From the NCBI RefSeq assembly GCF_051131705.1, contig NZ_CP180316.1:248001-312000 (forward strand): DNA of 64,000 nt, given 5' to 3'. Position 1 is the stretch's first letter. Every line of letters starts with the position of its first letter. A program made the position numbers and the translations under genes. Below are positions 9,069 through 17,520 of this stretch, piece by piece. This DNA comes from Arthrobacter_M sp030063245 (GTDB taxonomy: Bacteria; Actinomycetota; Actinomycetes; Actinomycetales; Micrococcaceae). The notes beneath the pieces were generated by a model. The model had not been told where the DNA came from, made no database searches, and worked only from the letters and a program-made list of their open reading frames with translations.

Positions 9069-10196
9069 CTAGATTTCCGGCAACACGTCCCGGGCTTCCC
9101 TGTGGTCCATGCCCGCAGCCTCCAGCAGGTCAACCATCAGCGGGCGGAACAGCATCACCACGGTTTCGCCTTCGAGCCGCTGGATTCCGAGCTGGTCGGG
9201 ATGCAGCCGGGACGCGACGGCGGCCAGGGACCTGCGGGCATTGTGCAGGTACCGGGAGCGGAGGGTTGCGGCCGGGTCCGACAAGGCAATGACCAGCTCA
9301 TCCACCGCGTCCGCGGTCTCCGTCAGGACCTCCGAAATGTACTCGGTCCCCTCGTCCGAGAGGGCGGCGTTGTTGATGGCGCTGGCGAGTCTGCGGGCAA
9401 AGACACGGCTGTTGCGCAATGCCAGGTCCACAAAGCCCAGGGTGTGCGACAGTTCGTGGATCTCTCCGCGGTGTTGCCGGAAGACGGGCGAAAGCCTCGC
9501 CACCTCCTTCGAGGACTTCAGCGACGTCCGCATGGAATCCAGCAGCGTCTGGGTGCCCCTGGCCCGGACCAATGCGTGCCAGGCCAGGGTGGAGTCACTG
9601 TAGATCAGCGCGTTGGAGCAGCCGCGGAGCACCTGGGAGAGTTCATCGAGCAGCTTCCGCAGATCATTTTTTGGTTCCCGACGGGGATCAGACGGCGTCA
9701 GGAACGCGACGGCCAGGGCAAAACAACCGCCGACAAGGGCGTCCAGGCTGCGGGTGAAGGGACCGCCGACGGGCGCAGGAAGGAGTACGACGAGTACGGA
9801 CTGCAGCGCTAATTGTGTGGTGAAGATGACTCCGCCGTCCAGGAAACGTGCCAGCATTATGGATAGGAAAAGCACCAGCGCGGCCTGCCAGATCCCCGAT
9901 CCGAGTGAGGTAAGCAGCAGATCGCCGACGACGATTCCCAGAGTACAGCCGATGCCGACTTCCAGGACTCGGCGCAGCCGTGCCTCGCGCGAGAATCCCA
10001 GTGCGATCAGGGAGGACGTGGCCGCGAAAAGGGGGCCGGCATGGCCCAGCACATATTCGGCGAAGGCATAGGCGCCGATGGCGCAGACCGTCATCTGCAG
10101 CGCGGGCCGCAGGGAGGCCGAGCTGCGCCGCAGCCCTACACGGGTCTGGACCCGCAGATAACGCAGCGGGGCGGCTGCTCCCCTGGGATTTGGCAT
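9069..10196 (-). CDS. FUSC-family membrane protein (second copy type)
   Basis: A 375-residue protein with hydrophobic segments roughly from residue 25 to 165 (for example FAEYVLGHAGPLFAATSSLIALGF and GIWQAALVLFLSIMLARFL), then a long helical cytoplasmic tail. This matches the FUSC/aromatic acid exporter type. It is transcribed away from pstS, sharing the intergenic region that holds the PHO box, so phosphate control of this gene is possible but unproven. Substrate unknown. Confidence 0.8.
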   Translation of the reverse strand: MPNPRGAAAPLRYLRVQTRVGLRRSSASLRPALQMTVCAIGAYAFAEYVLGHAGPLFAATSSLIALGFSREARLRRVLEVGIGCTLGIVVGDLLLTSLGSGIWQAALVLFLSIMLARFLDGGVIFTTQLALQSVLVVLLPAPVGGPFTRSLDALVGGCFALAVAFLTPSDPRREPKNDLRKLLDELSQVLRGCSNALIYSDSTLAWHALVRARGTQTLLDSMRTSLKSSKEVARLSPVFRQHRGEIHELSHTLGFVDLALRNSRVFARRLASAINNAALSDEGTEYISEVLTETADAVDELVIALSDPAATLRSRYLHNARRSLAAVASRLHPDQLGIQRLEGETVVMLFRPLMVDLLEAAGMDHREARDVLPEI

Positions 10197-10489
10197 GTGG
10201 CAAGTCTAAGTGCCGCCTCCCTGCCCAACGCCGGGGGCGGTCCGCAAACGTCCGGCCGCTGTTCACCGGCCGTTCACCTTCCACCGACCGTCCCGTTACC
10301 TGAGGCGCATAGCTTGGAGAGCGGCAAGCCACGCCGTTCGTCATCGCGGAGCCGGCTTGAATCCCTGGCTCGGTCGATTTATTGATTGATCAATAGATTG
10401 GCCCGGCTCTACAACTCGATTTACGCGATGATGTCCCGGATTCCCACACTGGACCAATTGTCAGCTATTCCCTGGAAGGGGCAAAATTA
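10197..10489. other. Divergent intergenic region, FUSC gene and pstS
   Basis: A 293-nt gene-free region with the promoters of both flanking genes. It holds the PHO box at 10261-10301 and an AT-richer segment (about 10376-10400, ATTTATTGATTGATCAATAG) that may include promoter elements of pstS. Confidence 0.5.
10261..10301 (+). promoter_or_regulatory. PHO box (PhoP binding site) upstream of pstS
   Basis: GTTCACC occurs at 10261-10267 and again at 10272-10278, exactly 11 bp apart, with degenerate further units (CCGACCG about 10284, GTTACCT at 10295) in the same phase. Direct GTTCACC-like units at 11-bp spacing are the known actinobacterial PhoP recognition pattern. The position, about 190-230 nt before pstS, fits activation of the pst operon under phosphate starvation. 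Confidence 0.8.
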
Positions 10490-11608
10490 GTGAAGGCTCT
10501 TCGCTTTGGCCAGACCGCGGCAGTAATCGCGGCCGGCGCTCTCGCACTGACCGCCTGCGGCGGCAGCTCCACTGGCGCCACGTCATCCTCGCCGGTTGCG
10601 TCTTCGGCCGCCGCGGACTATGGCTCCCTGTCCGGGACCATCACCGCCGGCGGTTCCAGCGCTCAAGCCAATGCCCAGGCCGCCTGGAGTGCCGGGTTCA
10701 AGGCCCAAGCCGCGAAAGTGGCAGTCAATTATGACAAATCCCAGGGATCCGGTGGCGGTGTCACCAACTTCACCGCCGGCTCCTACGACTTCGCCGGTTC
10801 GGACGCCTATCTCTCCGTCGACCAGGCCACCAAGGCCCAGGCTGTCTGCGGCACCGGAGGTGCGGTGAACCTTCCCGTCTATCTGGACGGTGTCTCGATC
10901 GTGTTCAACCTTAAGGGCGTGGACAAGCTCCAGCTCTCGGCCGAGACGCTGGCGAAGATCTTCACGCAGCAGATCAAGACCTGGGACGACGCCGCCCTCA
11001 AGGCAGACAATCCCGGAGTCACTCTGCCCTCGACGACGATCACCACGGTGACCCGCTCGGACGGCTCAGGCACCACGCAGAACTTCACCAACTATCTGCA
11101 CCAGATGGCTCCTGCCGTCTGGACAACACCGGTCAGCAACAAATGGCCGGTCGCCGGCTCTTCGGCCCAGCAGGGCGGTTCCGGTGTCGTCAACACGGTT
11201 AAGGCCGGTGACGGCACCATCGGCTACGCAGACCACAGCGCGATCGGCGACCTGAGCGCTGCTGCCATCAAGGCCGGCGACAAGTACGTTTCCTTCAGCC
11301 AGGACGGCGTCACCAAGGCCGTTGCCACCGCTGTGACCCCGGCCAAGAGCGGCGTGGCAGGTGACCTGTCCCAGGACATTGACTACACCAAGCTGACCAC
11401 CGGGGATGCGTACCCGATCCCGCTGATCTCCTACGACATCCTGTGCACCACGTTCAAGGACGCCGCCCAGGCCAAGCTGGCCGCCGCGTACATCGGCTAC
11501 GTTGTCAGCGATCAGGGACAGAAGATTGCGGCGAAGAACGCAGGCTCGGCGCCGCTCCCGTCGGCCCTGGCCGAAAAGATCCGGGAAACCCTGAAGACGG
11601 TTTCCTAG
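10490..11608 (+). CDS. pstS: Phosphate ABC transporter substrate-binding lipoprotein PstS
   Basis: This 372-residue extracellular phosphate-binding lipoprotein begins with a signal peptide and lipobox LTAC, with Cys23 as lipid site. A Ser/Ala-rich tether follows, then the phosphate-binding domain (GSSAQANAQAAW, KSQGSGGGVTNF, TRSDGSGTTQNF). The start is GTG with GGAAGGGG about 10 nt upstream. It is the first gene of pstSCAB and lies behind a PHO box. It delivers phosphate to PstC/PstA. Confidence 0.96.
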   Translation: MKALRFGQTAAVIAAGALALTACGGSSTGATSSSPVASSAAADYGSLSGTITAGGSSAQANAQAAWSAGFKAQAAKVAVNYDKSQGSGGGVTNFTAGSYDFAGSDAYLSVDQATKAQAVCGTGGAVNLPVYLDGVSIVFNLKGVDKLQLSAETLAKIFTQQIKTWDDAALKADNPGVTLPSTTITTVTRSDGSGTTQNFTNYLHQMAPAVWTTPVSNKWPVAGSSAQQGGSGVVNTVKAGDGTIGYADHSAIGDLSAAAIKAGDKYVSFSQDGVTKAVATAVTPAKSGVAGDLSQDIDYTKLTTGDAYPIPLISYDILCTTFKDAAQAKLAAAYIGYVVSDQGQKIAAKNAGSAPLPSALAEKIRETLKTVS

Positions 11609-11715
11609 TCTCCCAACCGAACCGAACCGAACTGCACAGTCCGGCCGCCCGCAGTCCGGCCGGCCGGACTGCCCCGGTTCGCAGTTATCCAGCACTGGTG
11701 AAAAGAAAGCGCGAC

Positions 11716-12915
11716 GTGAGCACTTCTTCTGCAGTTGTTCCGGCCCGGCGGGTTACCGCCAGGGCCAGGCCGGCGGACCGGGTTTTCAAGTTCCTGAGCA
11801 CCTCGGCCGCCGTGTCCATCATGGTCATTCTGGCCGGAGTGGCGCTGTTCCTGATCATCCGGGCCCTCCCGGCGATAGGTGCGAACTGGACCACCAATCC
11901 CGATCTGAAGACTGGCGTCACGGGTGGGTTTTCCGGCTTCTGGTCCTATGTGGGGCCGCTTGCCTTTGGCACGGTCTGGGCTTCGGTTCTCGCGCTGCTG
12001 ATGGCGACTCCGGTAGCGATCGGTATCGCGCTTTTCATCTCGCACTACAGCCCGCGGAAGATGGCCAACTTCCTCGGCTACATCATCGATCTGCTGGCCG
12101 CCGTGCCCTCCGTGGTGTACGGGCTCTGGGGCATCATGGTGATGCGTCCGTTTCTGCTGCCCCTGCAGGAGTGGCTCAACGCCTACCTTGGTTGGATTCC
12201 GTTCTTCAGTGGCAGTGTCACCTCCACGGGGTCCAGCATTCTCACCGGGGCGGTGGTGTTGGCGGTAATGGTCCTGCCGATCATCACCTCCATCTCCCGT
12301 GAAATATTCCTGCAGACCCCGAAACTGCATGAGGAGGCGGCGCTGGCGCTGGGTTCCACCCGCTGGGAAATGATCAGGCTTGCCGTGTTCCCGTACGGCC
12401 GGTCCGGCGTGGTCAGCGCCATCCTGCTGGGATTGGGAAGAGCGCTGGGTGAAACGATGGCCGTGGCCATGATCATTTCCCCGGCCATTGTCGTCTCCTT
12501 CCGGTTGATCACCGAGGGCGAGAACCCGCAGACGATTGCGTCCAACATTGCCCTGAACTTTCCGATAGCCACCGGACTTCAGCGTGATGCGCTGATCGGG
12601 ACCGGACTGGTGCTGTTCGTCATTTCGCTGGCGGTGAACATGGTGGCCCGGCTGATCGTCAACGCCAAGCCGCGCCGGAAAAAAGTCCGCGACGCCGGCA
12701 ACCCGCGGGGTTTGGACCCGGGACGGGGCGACGGCGTATCTGCAGCGGATGCAGAGGATGACGCGATGCTGAGCCCGCTGGCCGCTCACCGGCAGGAACG
12801 CCTCGGCGACGACGGCTACGACGGTGCCGACGGGGATGTCGCGGCGGCCCGCACCGCCGTGAGTGCCGGGTTCGGAGCAGGCCTCGACAAGCGCTCCGAA
12901 GGAGACCAGCCATGA
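11716..12915 (+). CDS. pstC: Phosphate ABC transporter permease PstC
   Basis: A 399-residue membrane permease that with PstA forms the phosphate channel. About six membrane helices run from residue 28 to 310, with the ABC permease EAA loop (EEAALALGSTRWEMIRLAVFP). I chose GTG at 11716 (VSTSSAVV); GTG at 11698 is possible. After the last helix there is a long hydrophilic tail of roughly 80 residues (KPRRKKVRDAGNPRG onwards, acidic and Ala-rich), which is not usual for PstC. The stop overlaps the pstA start (ATGA). Confidence 0.93.
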   Translation: MSTSSAVVPARRVTARARPADRVFKFLSTSAAVSIMVILAGVALFLIIRALPAIGANWTTNPDLKTGVTGGFSGFWSYVGPLAFGTVWASVLALLMATPVAIGIALFISHYSPRKMANFLGYIIDLLAAVPSVVYGLWGIMVMRPFLLPLQEWLNAYLGWIPFFSGSVTSTGSSILTGAVVLAVMVLPIITSISREIFLQTPKLHEEAALALGSTRWEMIRLAVFPYGRSGVVSAILLGLGRALGETMAVAMIISPAIVVSFRLITEGENPQTIASNIALNFPIATGLQRDALIGTGLVLFVISLAVNMVARLIVNAKPRRKKVRDAGNPRGLDPGRGDGVSAADAEDDAMLSPLAAHRQERLGDDGYDGADGDVAAARTAVSAGFGAGLDKRSEGDQP

Positions 12916-14012
12916 CCACAGCCACCGAATCCGCGAGGCTCCCTGCTGTGCGTAACCGCCTGACCACCGGGCAGCTGCCGAAGCGCTCCACGCTCTACAC
13001 CGTAATCGGTGGCTTTATCCTTGCCGCAGCGCTCCAGGGTCTGATCGGTTTCAACTGGTTTGGTCTGCTGGTTTTCACTGGGGTGTTCTACCTGATTGCC
13101 ATTTATTCGCTCTCCCTGATGAAGGAGAATCGGCGGAAGGCGCTGGACCGTCTGGTCAGTGGATTGGTCTGTACGGCTTTTATCCTCGCTCTGGCCCCAC
13201 TGGTGTCCACGCTGTGGACCGTCGTCAGCAAGGGATTGGGTATCCTCAGCTGGGAGTTCATCAGCACCTCAGGGGGAGCGGCCCATATTGATCCGGATAC
13301 CCTCGAACTGGTTTCCTCCTCCGGCGCGTTGCAGGCGATCGTCGGAACGCTGCAGATCACCGGCCTGGCCACGCTGTTCTCCGTGCCCGTTGGTCTGCTG
13401 ACGGCCATCTACCTGGTCGAATACGCCCATCCCACCTTCTGGCTGCGCCGCACGGTGAACTTCCTGGTCGATGTGATGACCGGCATCCCCTCCATTGTCG
13501 CCGGCCTGTTTGCGTTCTCGCTCTTCACCTTACTGCTGGGACCGAAGGCATTCAGCGGACTGTCCGCCGCCGTCGCCCTTTCGGTTCTGATGATTCCGAC
13601 GGTCGTGCGTTCCTGTGAAGAAATGCTGCGGCTCGTGCCGGCGGATCTGCGCGAGGCGTCGTACGCCCTCGGCGTAACAAAATACGTCACCATCACGCGG
13701 ATCGTTATTCCCACTGCGATAGCGGGTATCGCCACCGGGATCACGCTGGCCATTGCCCGGGTGATCGGTGAGACCGCACCGATTTTCATGGCGGCGAGCT
13801 TTACTGATTCGTTCAATGCCAATCCCCTTTCGGGCCCCATGCAGACGCTTCCGGTGATGGCGTACACCGGCTACAAGTTCCCGGGGCAGGACATCGATCT
13901 GTCCAACAACCAGGCGTGGGGCGCGGCGCTGCTGCTGGTGCTGTTGGTGGTTGTCCTGAATCTGATGGCGCGGATCATCGCCATGATCTTCGCGCCCAAA
14001 ACCTCACGGTAG
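12912..14012 (+). CDS. pstA: Phosphate ABC transporter permease PstA
   Basis: This 366-residue permease partners PstC. An N-terminal extension with about three extra membrane helices (residues 30-110) precedes the permease core, as in many actinobacterial PstA proteins. The EAA-type loop REASYALGVTKYVTITRIVIP contacts PstB. AAGGAG sits 8 nt before the ATG, inside the pstC end. pstB starts 14 nt after its stop. Confidence 0.95.
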   Translation: MTTATESARLPAVRNRLTTGQLPKRSTLYTVIGGFILAAALQGLIGFNWFGLLVFTGVFYLIAIYSLSLMKENRRKALDRLVSGLVCTAFILALAPLVSTLWTVVSKGLGILSWEFISTSGGAAHIDPDTLELVSSSGALQAIVGTLQITGLATLFSVPVGLLTAIYLVEYAHPTFWLRRTVNFLVDVMTGIPSIVAGLFAFSLFTLLLGPKAFSGLSAAVALSVLMIPTVVRSCEEMLRLVPADLREASYALGVTKYVTITRIVIPTAIAGIATGITLAIARVIGETAPIFMAASFTDSFNANPLSGPMQTLPVMAYTGYKFPGQDIDLSNNQAWGAALLLVLLVVVLNLMARIIAMIFAPKTSR

Positions 14013-14026
14013 TTAGAAGGAAGAAC

Positions 14027-14806
14027 ATGTCCAAGAGCGTGAATGTCAAAGACCTTGATGTCTACTACGGGGATTTTCTGGCCGTCCACGATGTCAGCAT
14101 CGACATCGCCCCGAAATCCGTCACGGCCTTCATCGGTCCGTCGGGCTGTGGGAAGTCGACCCTGCTGCGGACCTTGAATCGGATGCATGAGGTGATTCCG
14201 GGTGCGCACGTCAAGGGCCAGGTGCTGGTGGACGGCGACGACCTCTACGGCGCCGGTGTTGACCCGGTGACGGTCCGCCGCCAGATCGGCATGGTCTTCC
14301 AGCGCCCCAACCCGTTTCCCACCATGTCCATCAAGGAGAATGTGCTGGCCGGGGTGCGGCTGAACAACAAGCGCATCTCACGGTCCGCCGCAGACGATCT
14401 CGTGGAGAAGTCCCTCCTCGCCGCAAATCTGTGGAATGAGGTCAAGGACCGGCTGGAAAAGCCCGGCCAGGGGCTTTCCGGTGGCCAGCAGCAGCGTCTG
14501 TGCATCGCCCGGGCCATAGCGGTGGAGCCGCAGGTCCTGTTGATGGATGAGCCGTGCTCCGCTCTTGACCCGATCTCCACGCTGGCCGTCGAGGATCTGA
14601 TCAATGAACTCAAGGACAGCTTCACGGTGGTGATTGTGACGCACAATATGCAGCAGGCCGCCCGGGTTTCGGACAAGACCGCGTTCTTTAACATCGCCGG
14701 GACCGGAAAACCGGGGAAGCTGATCGAGTATGCGGAGACCACCACGATCTTCAACAACCCGATGCAGAAGTCCACCGAGGACTACGTTTCCGGCCGCTTC
14801 GGCTAG
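14027..14806 (+). CDS. pstB: Phosphate ABC transporter ATP-binding protein PstB
   Basis: This 259-residue ATPase powers phosphate import. Walker A GPSGCGKST, signature LSGGQQQRLCIARA, Walker B VLLMDEPCSALD and the switch His in VTHNMQQAARV are all present. The ATG at 14027 follows AGAAGGA. It is the last gene of pstSCAB; no phoU follows, and the next gene (PiT transporter) is on the other strand. Confidence 0.97.
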   Translation: MSKSVNVKDLDVYYGDFLAVHDVSIDIAPKSVTAFIGPSGCGKSTLLRTLNRMHEVIPGAHVKGQVLVDGDDLYGAGVDPVTVRRQIGMVFQRPNPFPTMSIKENVLAGVRLNNKRISRSAADDLVEKSLLAANLWNEVKDRLEKPGQGLSGGQQQRLCIARAIAVEPQVLLMDEPCSALDPISTLAVEDLINELKDSFTVVIVTHNMQQAARVSDKTAFFNIAGTGKPGKLIEYAETTTIFNNPMQKSTEDYVSGRFG

Positions 14807-14944
14807 GGTTCCCGGCTCTTTCCGGTTGTGGGCCGGTCGTGCACCGGGAAGCGCACCGTGCCGCGCATCGTTGGGCGCCGGATCTACGCAGGAGATACTC
14901 CAGCGCACCGGAGGGCCCCAAGTCTGCGCCACTTTTGCCGCAAG

Positions 14945-15955
14945 CTAAATCAGTGGGGAGACTGCGAGGTAAAGGATCGCGCCCAGCACCGCCGCGGCGA
15001 TGGGGGTGGCCACCCAAGCGCGCAGAATCCGCAGCCAAAGCCGGCCGTTGGTCACCGAGAACCGCTGGTTAAGGCCGGCGCCGATAATTGACGACGTCAC
15101 CGTATGAGTGGTGGACAGCGGCAGATGCAGCCCGATGGCGCCGATGAAAAGCAGTACGGAGCTGACCAGCTGCGCCACCATGCCCCGCATCGGGTCGATC
15201 TTGGCCAGCCGGCTGCCCAGGGTGTAAGAGACGCGCCAGCCGCCGGTCAGCGTGCCCGCGGCGAGCAGAACGGCGGAAAAAATCAGTACCCAGGCGGGTA
15301 CCGCGCCCGTGCCGCCGAGCCCGGCCGCCGCCAGCGCCAACAGCAGCACCGTCGCCGTCCGTTGAGCGTCCTGCAGGCCGTGACCGAAGGCGACGGCCGC
15401 CGTCCCCACCGCCTGCACCCGGCGGACCCGACGGTTGACGAAACTCGGCTGCGAATGCCGCGACGCCCAAACTGCGGGATAGACCGTGAGGAATGACAAT
15501 GCGAAGGCGACTACGGGCGAGAGCAGCAGCGGAAGGACCACCAGTGTCAGCAGGGTGGAGTCCAGTCCGTGCAGCGGCTGTTCACCGACGAGCGTCGATG
15601 CCGAGGATGCGCCGGCGAGCCCACCGATGAGCGCATGCGTGGAAGACGACGGGTAGCCCCGCCGCCATTGGTAAACGCCCCACAGGCAGGCCGCAGTGAG
15701 CGCAGCGGCCAGCAGGGCCAGACCGGCCGTTCCCCGCGGCAGGCTGAACAACCTCCCCCCGACCGCCACGGCAAAGGAGCCACTGAGCAGGGCGCCGGCG
15801 AGGTTAAAGAAGCCGGCCAGCAGGACAGCGATGCTGGGCGTCAAGGAACGGTTACGAACGGCAATGGCGACGGCGGACGAAGCATCACGGAACCCGTTCA
15901 GGAACGCAAAACCGGCGGCCAGGATCACCACGACGAGCAGGAAAGCGGTGGCCAA
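14945..15955 (-). CDS. pit: Low-affinity inorganic phosphate transporter (PiT family)
   Basis: This 336-residue membrane protein has the duplicated PiT signature: GFRDASSAVAIAV near the N-terminus and GHGLQDAQRT in the second half, with about eight to ten membrane helices. It imports phosphate, probably as a metal-phosphate complex with protons. The DUF47 gene ends 1 nt upstream, so the two form an operon. It converges on pstB, putting high- and low-affinity phosphate uptake side by side. Confidence 0.92.
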   Translation of the reverse strand: MATAFLLVVVILAAGFAFLNGFRDASSAVAIAVRNRSLTPSIAVLLAGFFNLAGALLSGSFAVAVGGRLFSLPRGTAGLALLAAALTAACLWGVYQWRRGYPSSSTHALIGGLAGASSASTLVGEQPLHGLDSTLLTLVVLPLLLSPVVAFALSFLTVYPAVWASRHSQPSFVNRRVRRVQAVGTAAVAFGHGLQDAQRTATVLLLALAAAGLGGTGAVPAWVLIFSAVLLAAGTLTGGWRVSYTLGSRLAKIDPMRGMVAQLVSSVLLFIGAIGLHLPLSTTHTVTSSIIGAGLNQRFSVTNGRLWLRILRAWVATPIAAAVLGAILYLAVSPLI

Positions 15956-15956
15956 G

Positions 15957-16574
15957 CTAGGATTCCTTGACGATGATGCTGCCTACCTGGGTCGCGATCT
16001 GGCGCATGTCCCTGGTGACGTTGACCAGCTGATCGGCGACGTCCCGGTAGCGTACATAGGCCACCGGCTTGTGGTCCCGGAGCAGCTCGCTGACGAAGAC
16101 CCGGTGCGTGTGCTCGGCGCGCTTGGCCAGGCGCAGGACCTGGATCCAGTAGTCCTCGAGTTCCTCCAGATTGTCCATCCGGCCCATCGCCTCCACCGTG
16201 AGCTCGGCCTGGCGTGCAATAACCTCCAGCTGGTCCGACGCACGCGCGGGGATGCGCTCTAGTTTGTTCAGTGTGATCAGCTCCGCCGCACCGGCAAGCT
16301 TTTCGATCGCCTCGTTGAGGAACCGGGCCAGTGCAAAAAGATCTTCACGGGGCAGCGGGTTGATGAAACTGGTTCTCATATGCGTCAACAGTGAGACCAG
16401 AAGATTGCCTGAGGCCGCTTCGTGCTGGCGCATCTGCTCCGCCAACGGCCCAAACTCGGAGGCGGGAGCTCCGAGCAGTTCGTAGAGGGTGTGCACACCG
16501 AGGACAATTTCCTGCGCCATCGCCGACAGGATTCGCAGCCCTGCCCTTTCCTGCGGGAAGAGGCGCAGTTTCAT
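15957..16574 (-). CDS. DUF47 family phosphate transport regulator
   Basis: A 205-residue all-helical, PhoU-like protein (DUF47). Such proteins are commonly paired with PiT transporters and are thought to control their activity. Charged helices are seen throughout (LVSLLTHMRTSFINPLPREDLF, MDNLEELEDYWIQVLRLAKRAEH). It is followed directly by pit. No signal peptide or membrane segment, so cytosolic. Confidence 0.9.
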   Translation of the reverse strand: MKLRLFPQERAGLRILSAMAQEIVLGVHTLYELLGAPASEFGPLAEQMRQHEAASGNLLVSLLTHMRTSFINPLPREDLFALARFLNEAIEKLAGAAELITLNKLERIPARASDQLEVIARQAELTVEAMGRMDNLEELEDYWIQVLRLAKRAEHTHRVFVSELLRDHKPVAYVRYRDVADQLVNVTRDMRQIATQVGSIIVKES

Positions 16575-16948
16575 GGATACCTTCCCGATTCGATCTGCCG
16601 GCTGCCCAAGGAGCGGCTATCGAAGCCGGGGCTGTGCCCTAACATTACTTGCTGGCGCCCGCACCCGCGGAATCCGGTATCACCGGCAATCAGGGGTATC
16701 CGATGGGCATCGGAGAGTCGTGGCGGCCCGTTTGGGGCATAAAGGTGGTGCCGGACTGAGAGCGCCTCTCGGCGTTAGGCCGCTCGAAGCGGCTAGAAGA
16801 TGGAGCCCGGGGGTTCCGCAGTCCGACACCACCTTCAGTGTTCTACGTTGGCGGTTCCATGTCAACAGAACCGGATACACAAAGGCGGCGGGTTTACCAC
16901 CTGATCGGTGCTGTACCCGCCGCCCGTGTCGGCAAAACCCATCGGATG
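16575..16948. other. Gene-free region between DUF47 gene and peptide cassette
   Basis: This 374-nt stretch holds the promoter of the DUF47-pit operon near 16575-16660 and the 3' end of the peptide cassette, with a strong hairpin at 16884-16924. I see no coding region in it. Open frames here are short and lack ribosome sites. Confidence 0.5.
16884..16924 (-). terminator. Hairpin after peptide gene 1
   Basis: GGCGGCGGGT (16884-16893) and ACCCGCCGCC (16915-16924) form a perfect 10-bp stem with a 21-nt loop, 24 nt past the stop of the last peptide gene on the minus strand. TTTGTG follows on that strand. It probably ends the cassette transcript. Confidence 0.65.
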
Positions 16949-17152
16949 CTAGTGCATGGAGAAGAGGTTCTGCCACGCTCCCGCCTGAGCCACCGAACCA
17001 ATAGTCGCCGCGTTGAGGGCCAGTGCCAGATTGACACCGATCACAGGGGCGACATTGAAATTGAAGTCCAGGAACAGGGTTTCGCGGCTGGGTAGCAGCT
17101 CCGCGGTCTCGGCATCGAGATCGATGGAGCACAGCGCAGATGATGCCGTCAT
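16949..17152 (-). CDS. Small peptide 1 of ELLPSRETL family
   Basis: A 67-residue peptide of no family known to me. It shares with the peptides at 17214 and 19035 the block ELLPSRETL(F/L)L(D/N)FN(F/I)N and a downstream pattern V(I/M)...N...A(L/V)NAxT, then A.Q near the end. It is the most diverged of the three, and the only one with a cysteine (Cys8). AAGGTG lies 7 nt before the ATG. It follows peptide 2 by 61 nt with a hairpin between. It has no signal peptide, so export would need a dedicated route; the M50 protease of the cassette is a candidate processor. A precursor role is inference. Confidence 0.8.
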   Translation of the reverse strand: MTASSALCSIDLDAETAELLPSRETLFLDFNFNVAPVIGVNLALALNAATIGSVAQAGAWQNLFSMH

Positions 17153-17172
17153 GGCGCTTCACCTTTCTGTGT

Positions 17173-17204
17173 GGCCGGGTGTCTGGCCTACAAGGCACCC
17201 GGCC
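17173..17204 (-). terminator. Hairpin between peptide genes 2 and 1
   Basis: GGCCGGGTG (17173-17181) and CACCCGGCC (17196-17204) form a perfect 9-bp stem with a 14-nt loop, 9 nt after the stop of peptide 2. There is no T-run on the minus strand, so it may be an attenuator or RNA-protecting hairpin rather than a full terminator. It could raise peptide 2 over peptide 1. Confidence 0.5.
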
Positions 17205-17213
17205 TCCGGACTA

Positions 17214-17411
17214 TCAGTATTGGTCGACGTAAATGTCCTGCCCGGCTTCGCTCGAGGCGTTCGAGAACAGGGTCATGGCGTTGACTGCGGTCGACGTATT
17301 GTGCGCCATGACGCTCGCCCAGTTGATGTTGAAGTTCAGGAGCAGAGTCTCCCGTGAGGGGAGCAGCTCTACGCTCTGTCCCTCCAATTCTGTGGCGGTC
17401 AGTTTCTCCAT
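17214..17411 (-). CDS. Small peptide 2 of ELLPSRETL family
   Basis: A 65-residue peptide beginning MEKLTATELEGQSVELLPSR and nearly identical to peptide 3 in its first 37 residues. The C-terminal third differs (for example ASSEAGQDIYVDQY at the end). It has no cysteine. The ATG at 17411 has AGGGGG 8 nt upstream; a GTG three codons earlier is possible but overlaps the ribosome site. The promoter with three CAGTAAC-type heptamers lies at 17477-17520, partly inside the end of the M50 gene. The strong conservation of the N-terminal half and drift of the C-terminal half resembles leader and core of a processed peptide, which is inference. Confidence 0.85.
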   Translation of the reverse strand: MEKLTATELEGQSVELLPSRETLLLNFNINWASVMAHNTSTAVNAMTLFSNASSEAGQDIYVDQY

Positions 17412-17476
17412 TTGATTCACCCCCTCTCGCGTTTCGTACTTTGATCGATCGGCTTGGAAAATATCGCCTGTACCAG

Positions 17477-17520
17477 TAGATAGCCGGGACTGTTACTGCC
17501 CTGTTATCGCGGCGTTATTG
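17477..17520 (-). promoter_or_regulatory. SARP-type promoter of peptide 2
   Basis: Read on the minus strand: heptamers CAATAAC (17520-17514), CGATAAC (17509-17503) and CAGTAAC (17498-17492), each separated by 4 bp. Nine bp later comes TATCTA (17482-17477), and the peptide 2 start codon is 65 nt further on. The layout is the same as at peptide 3. SARP regulators are known to bind heptamer repeats of 11-bp period just upstream of the -10. The site encodes the last residues and stop codon of the M50 gene. Confidence 0.75.

Noticed and set aside
14807..14944. Small gene between pstB and pit
   Set aside because: Frames here are short, arginine-rich and without ribosome sites.
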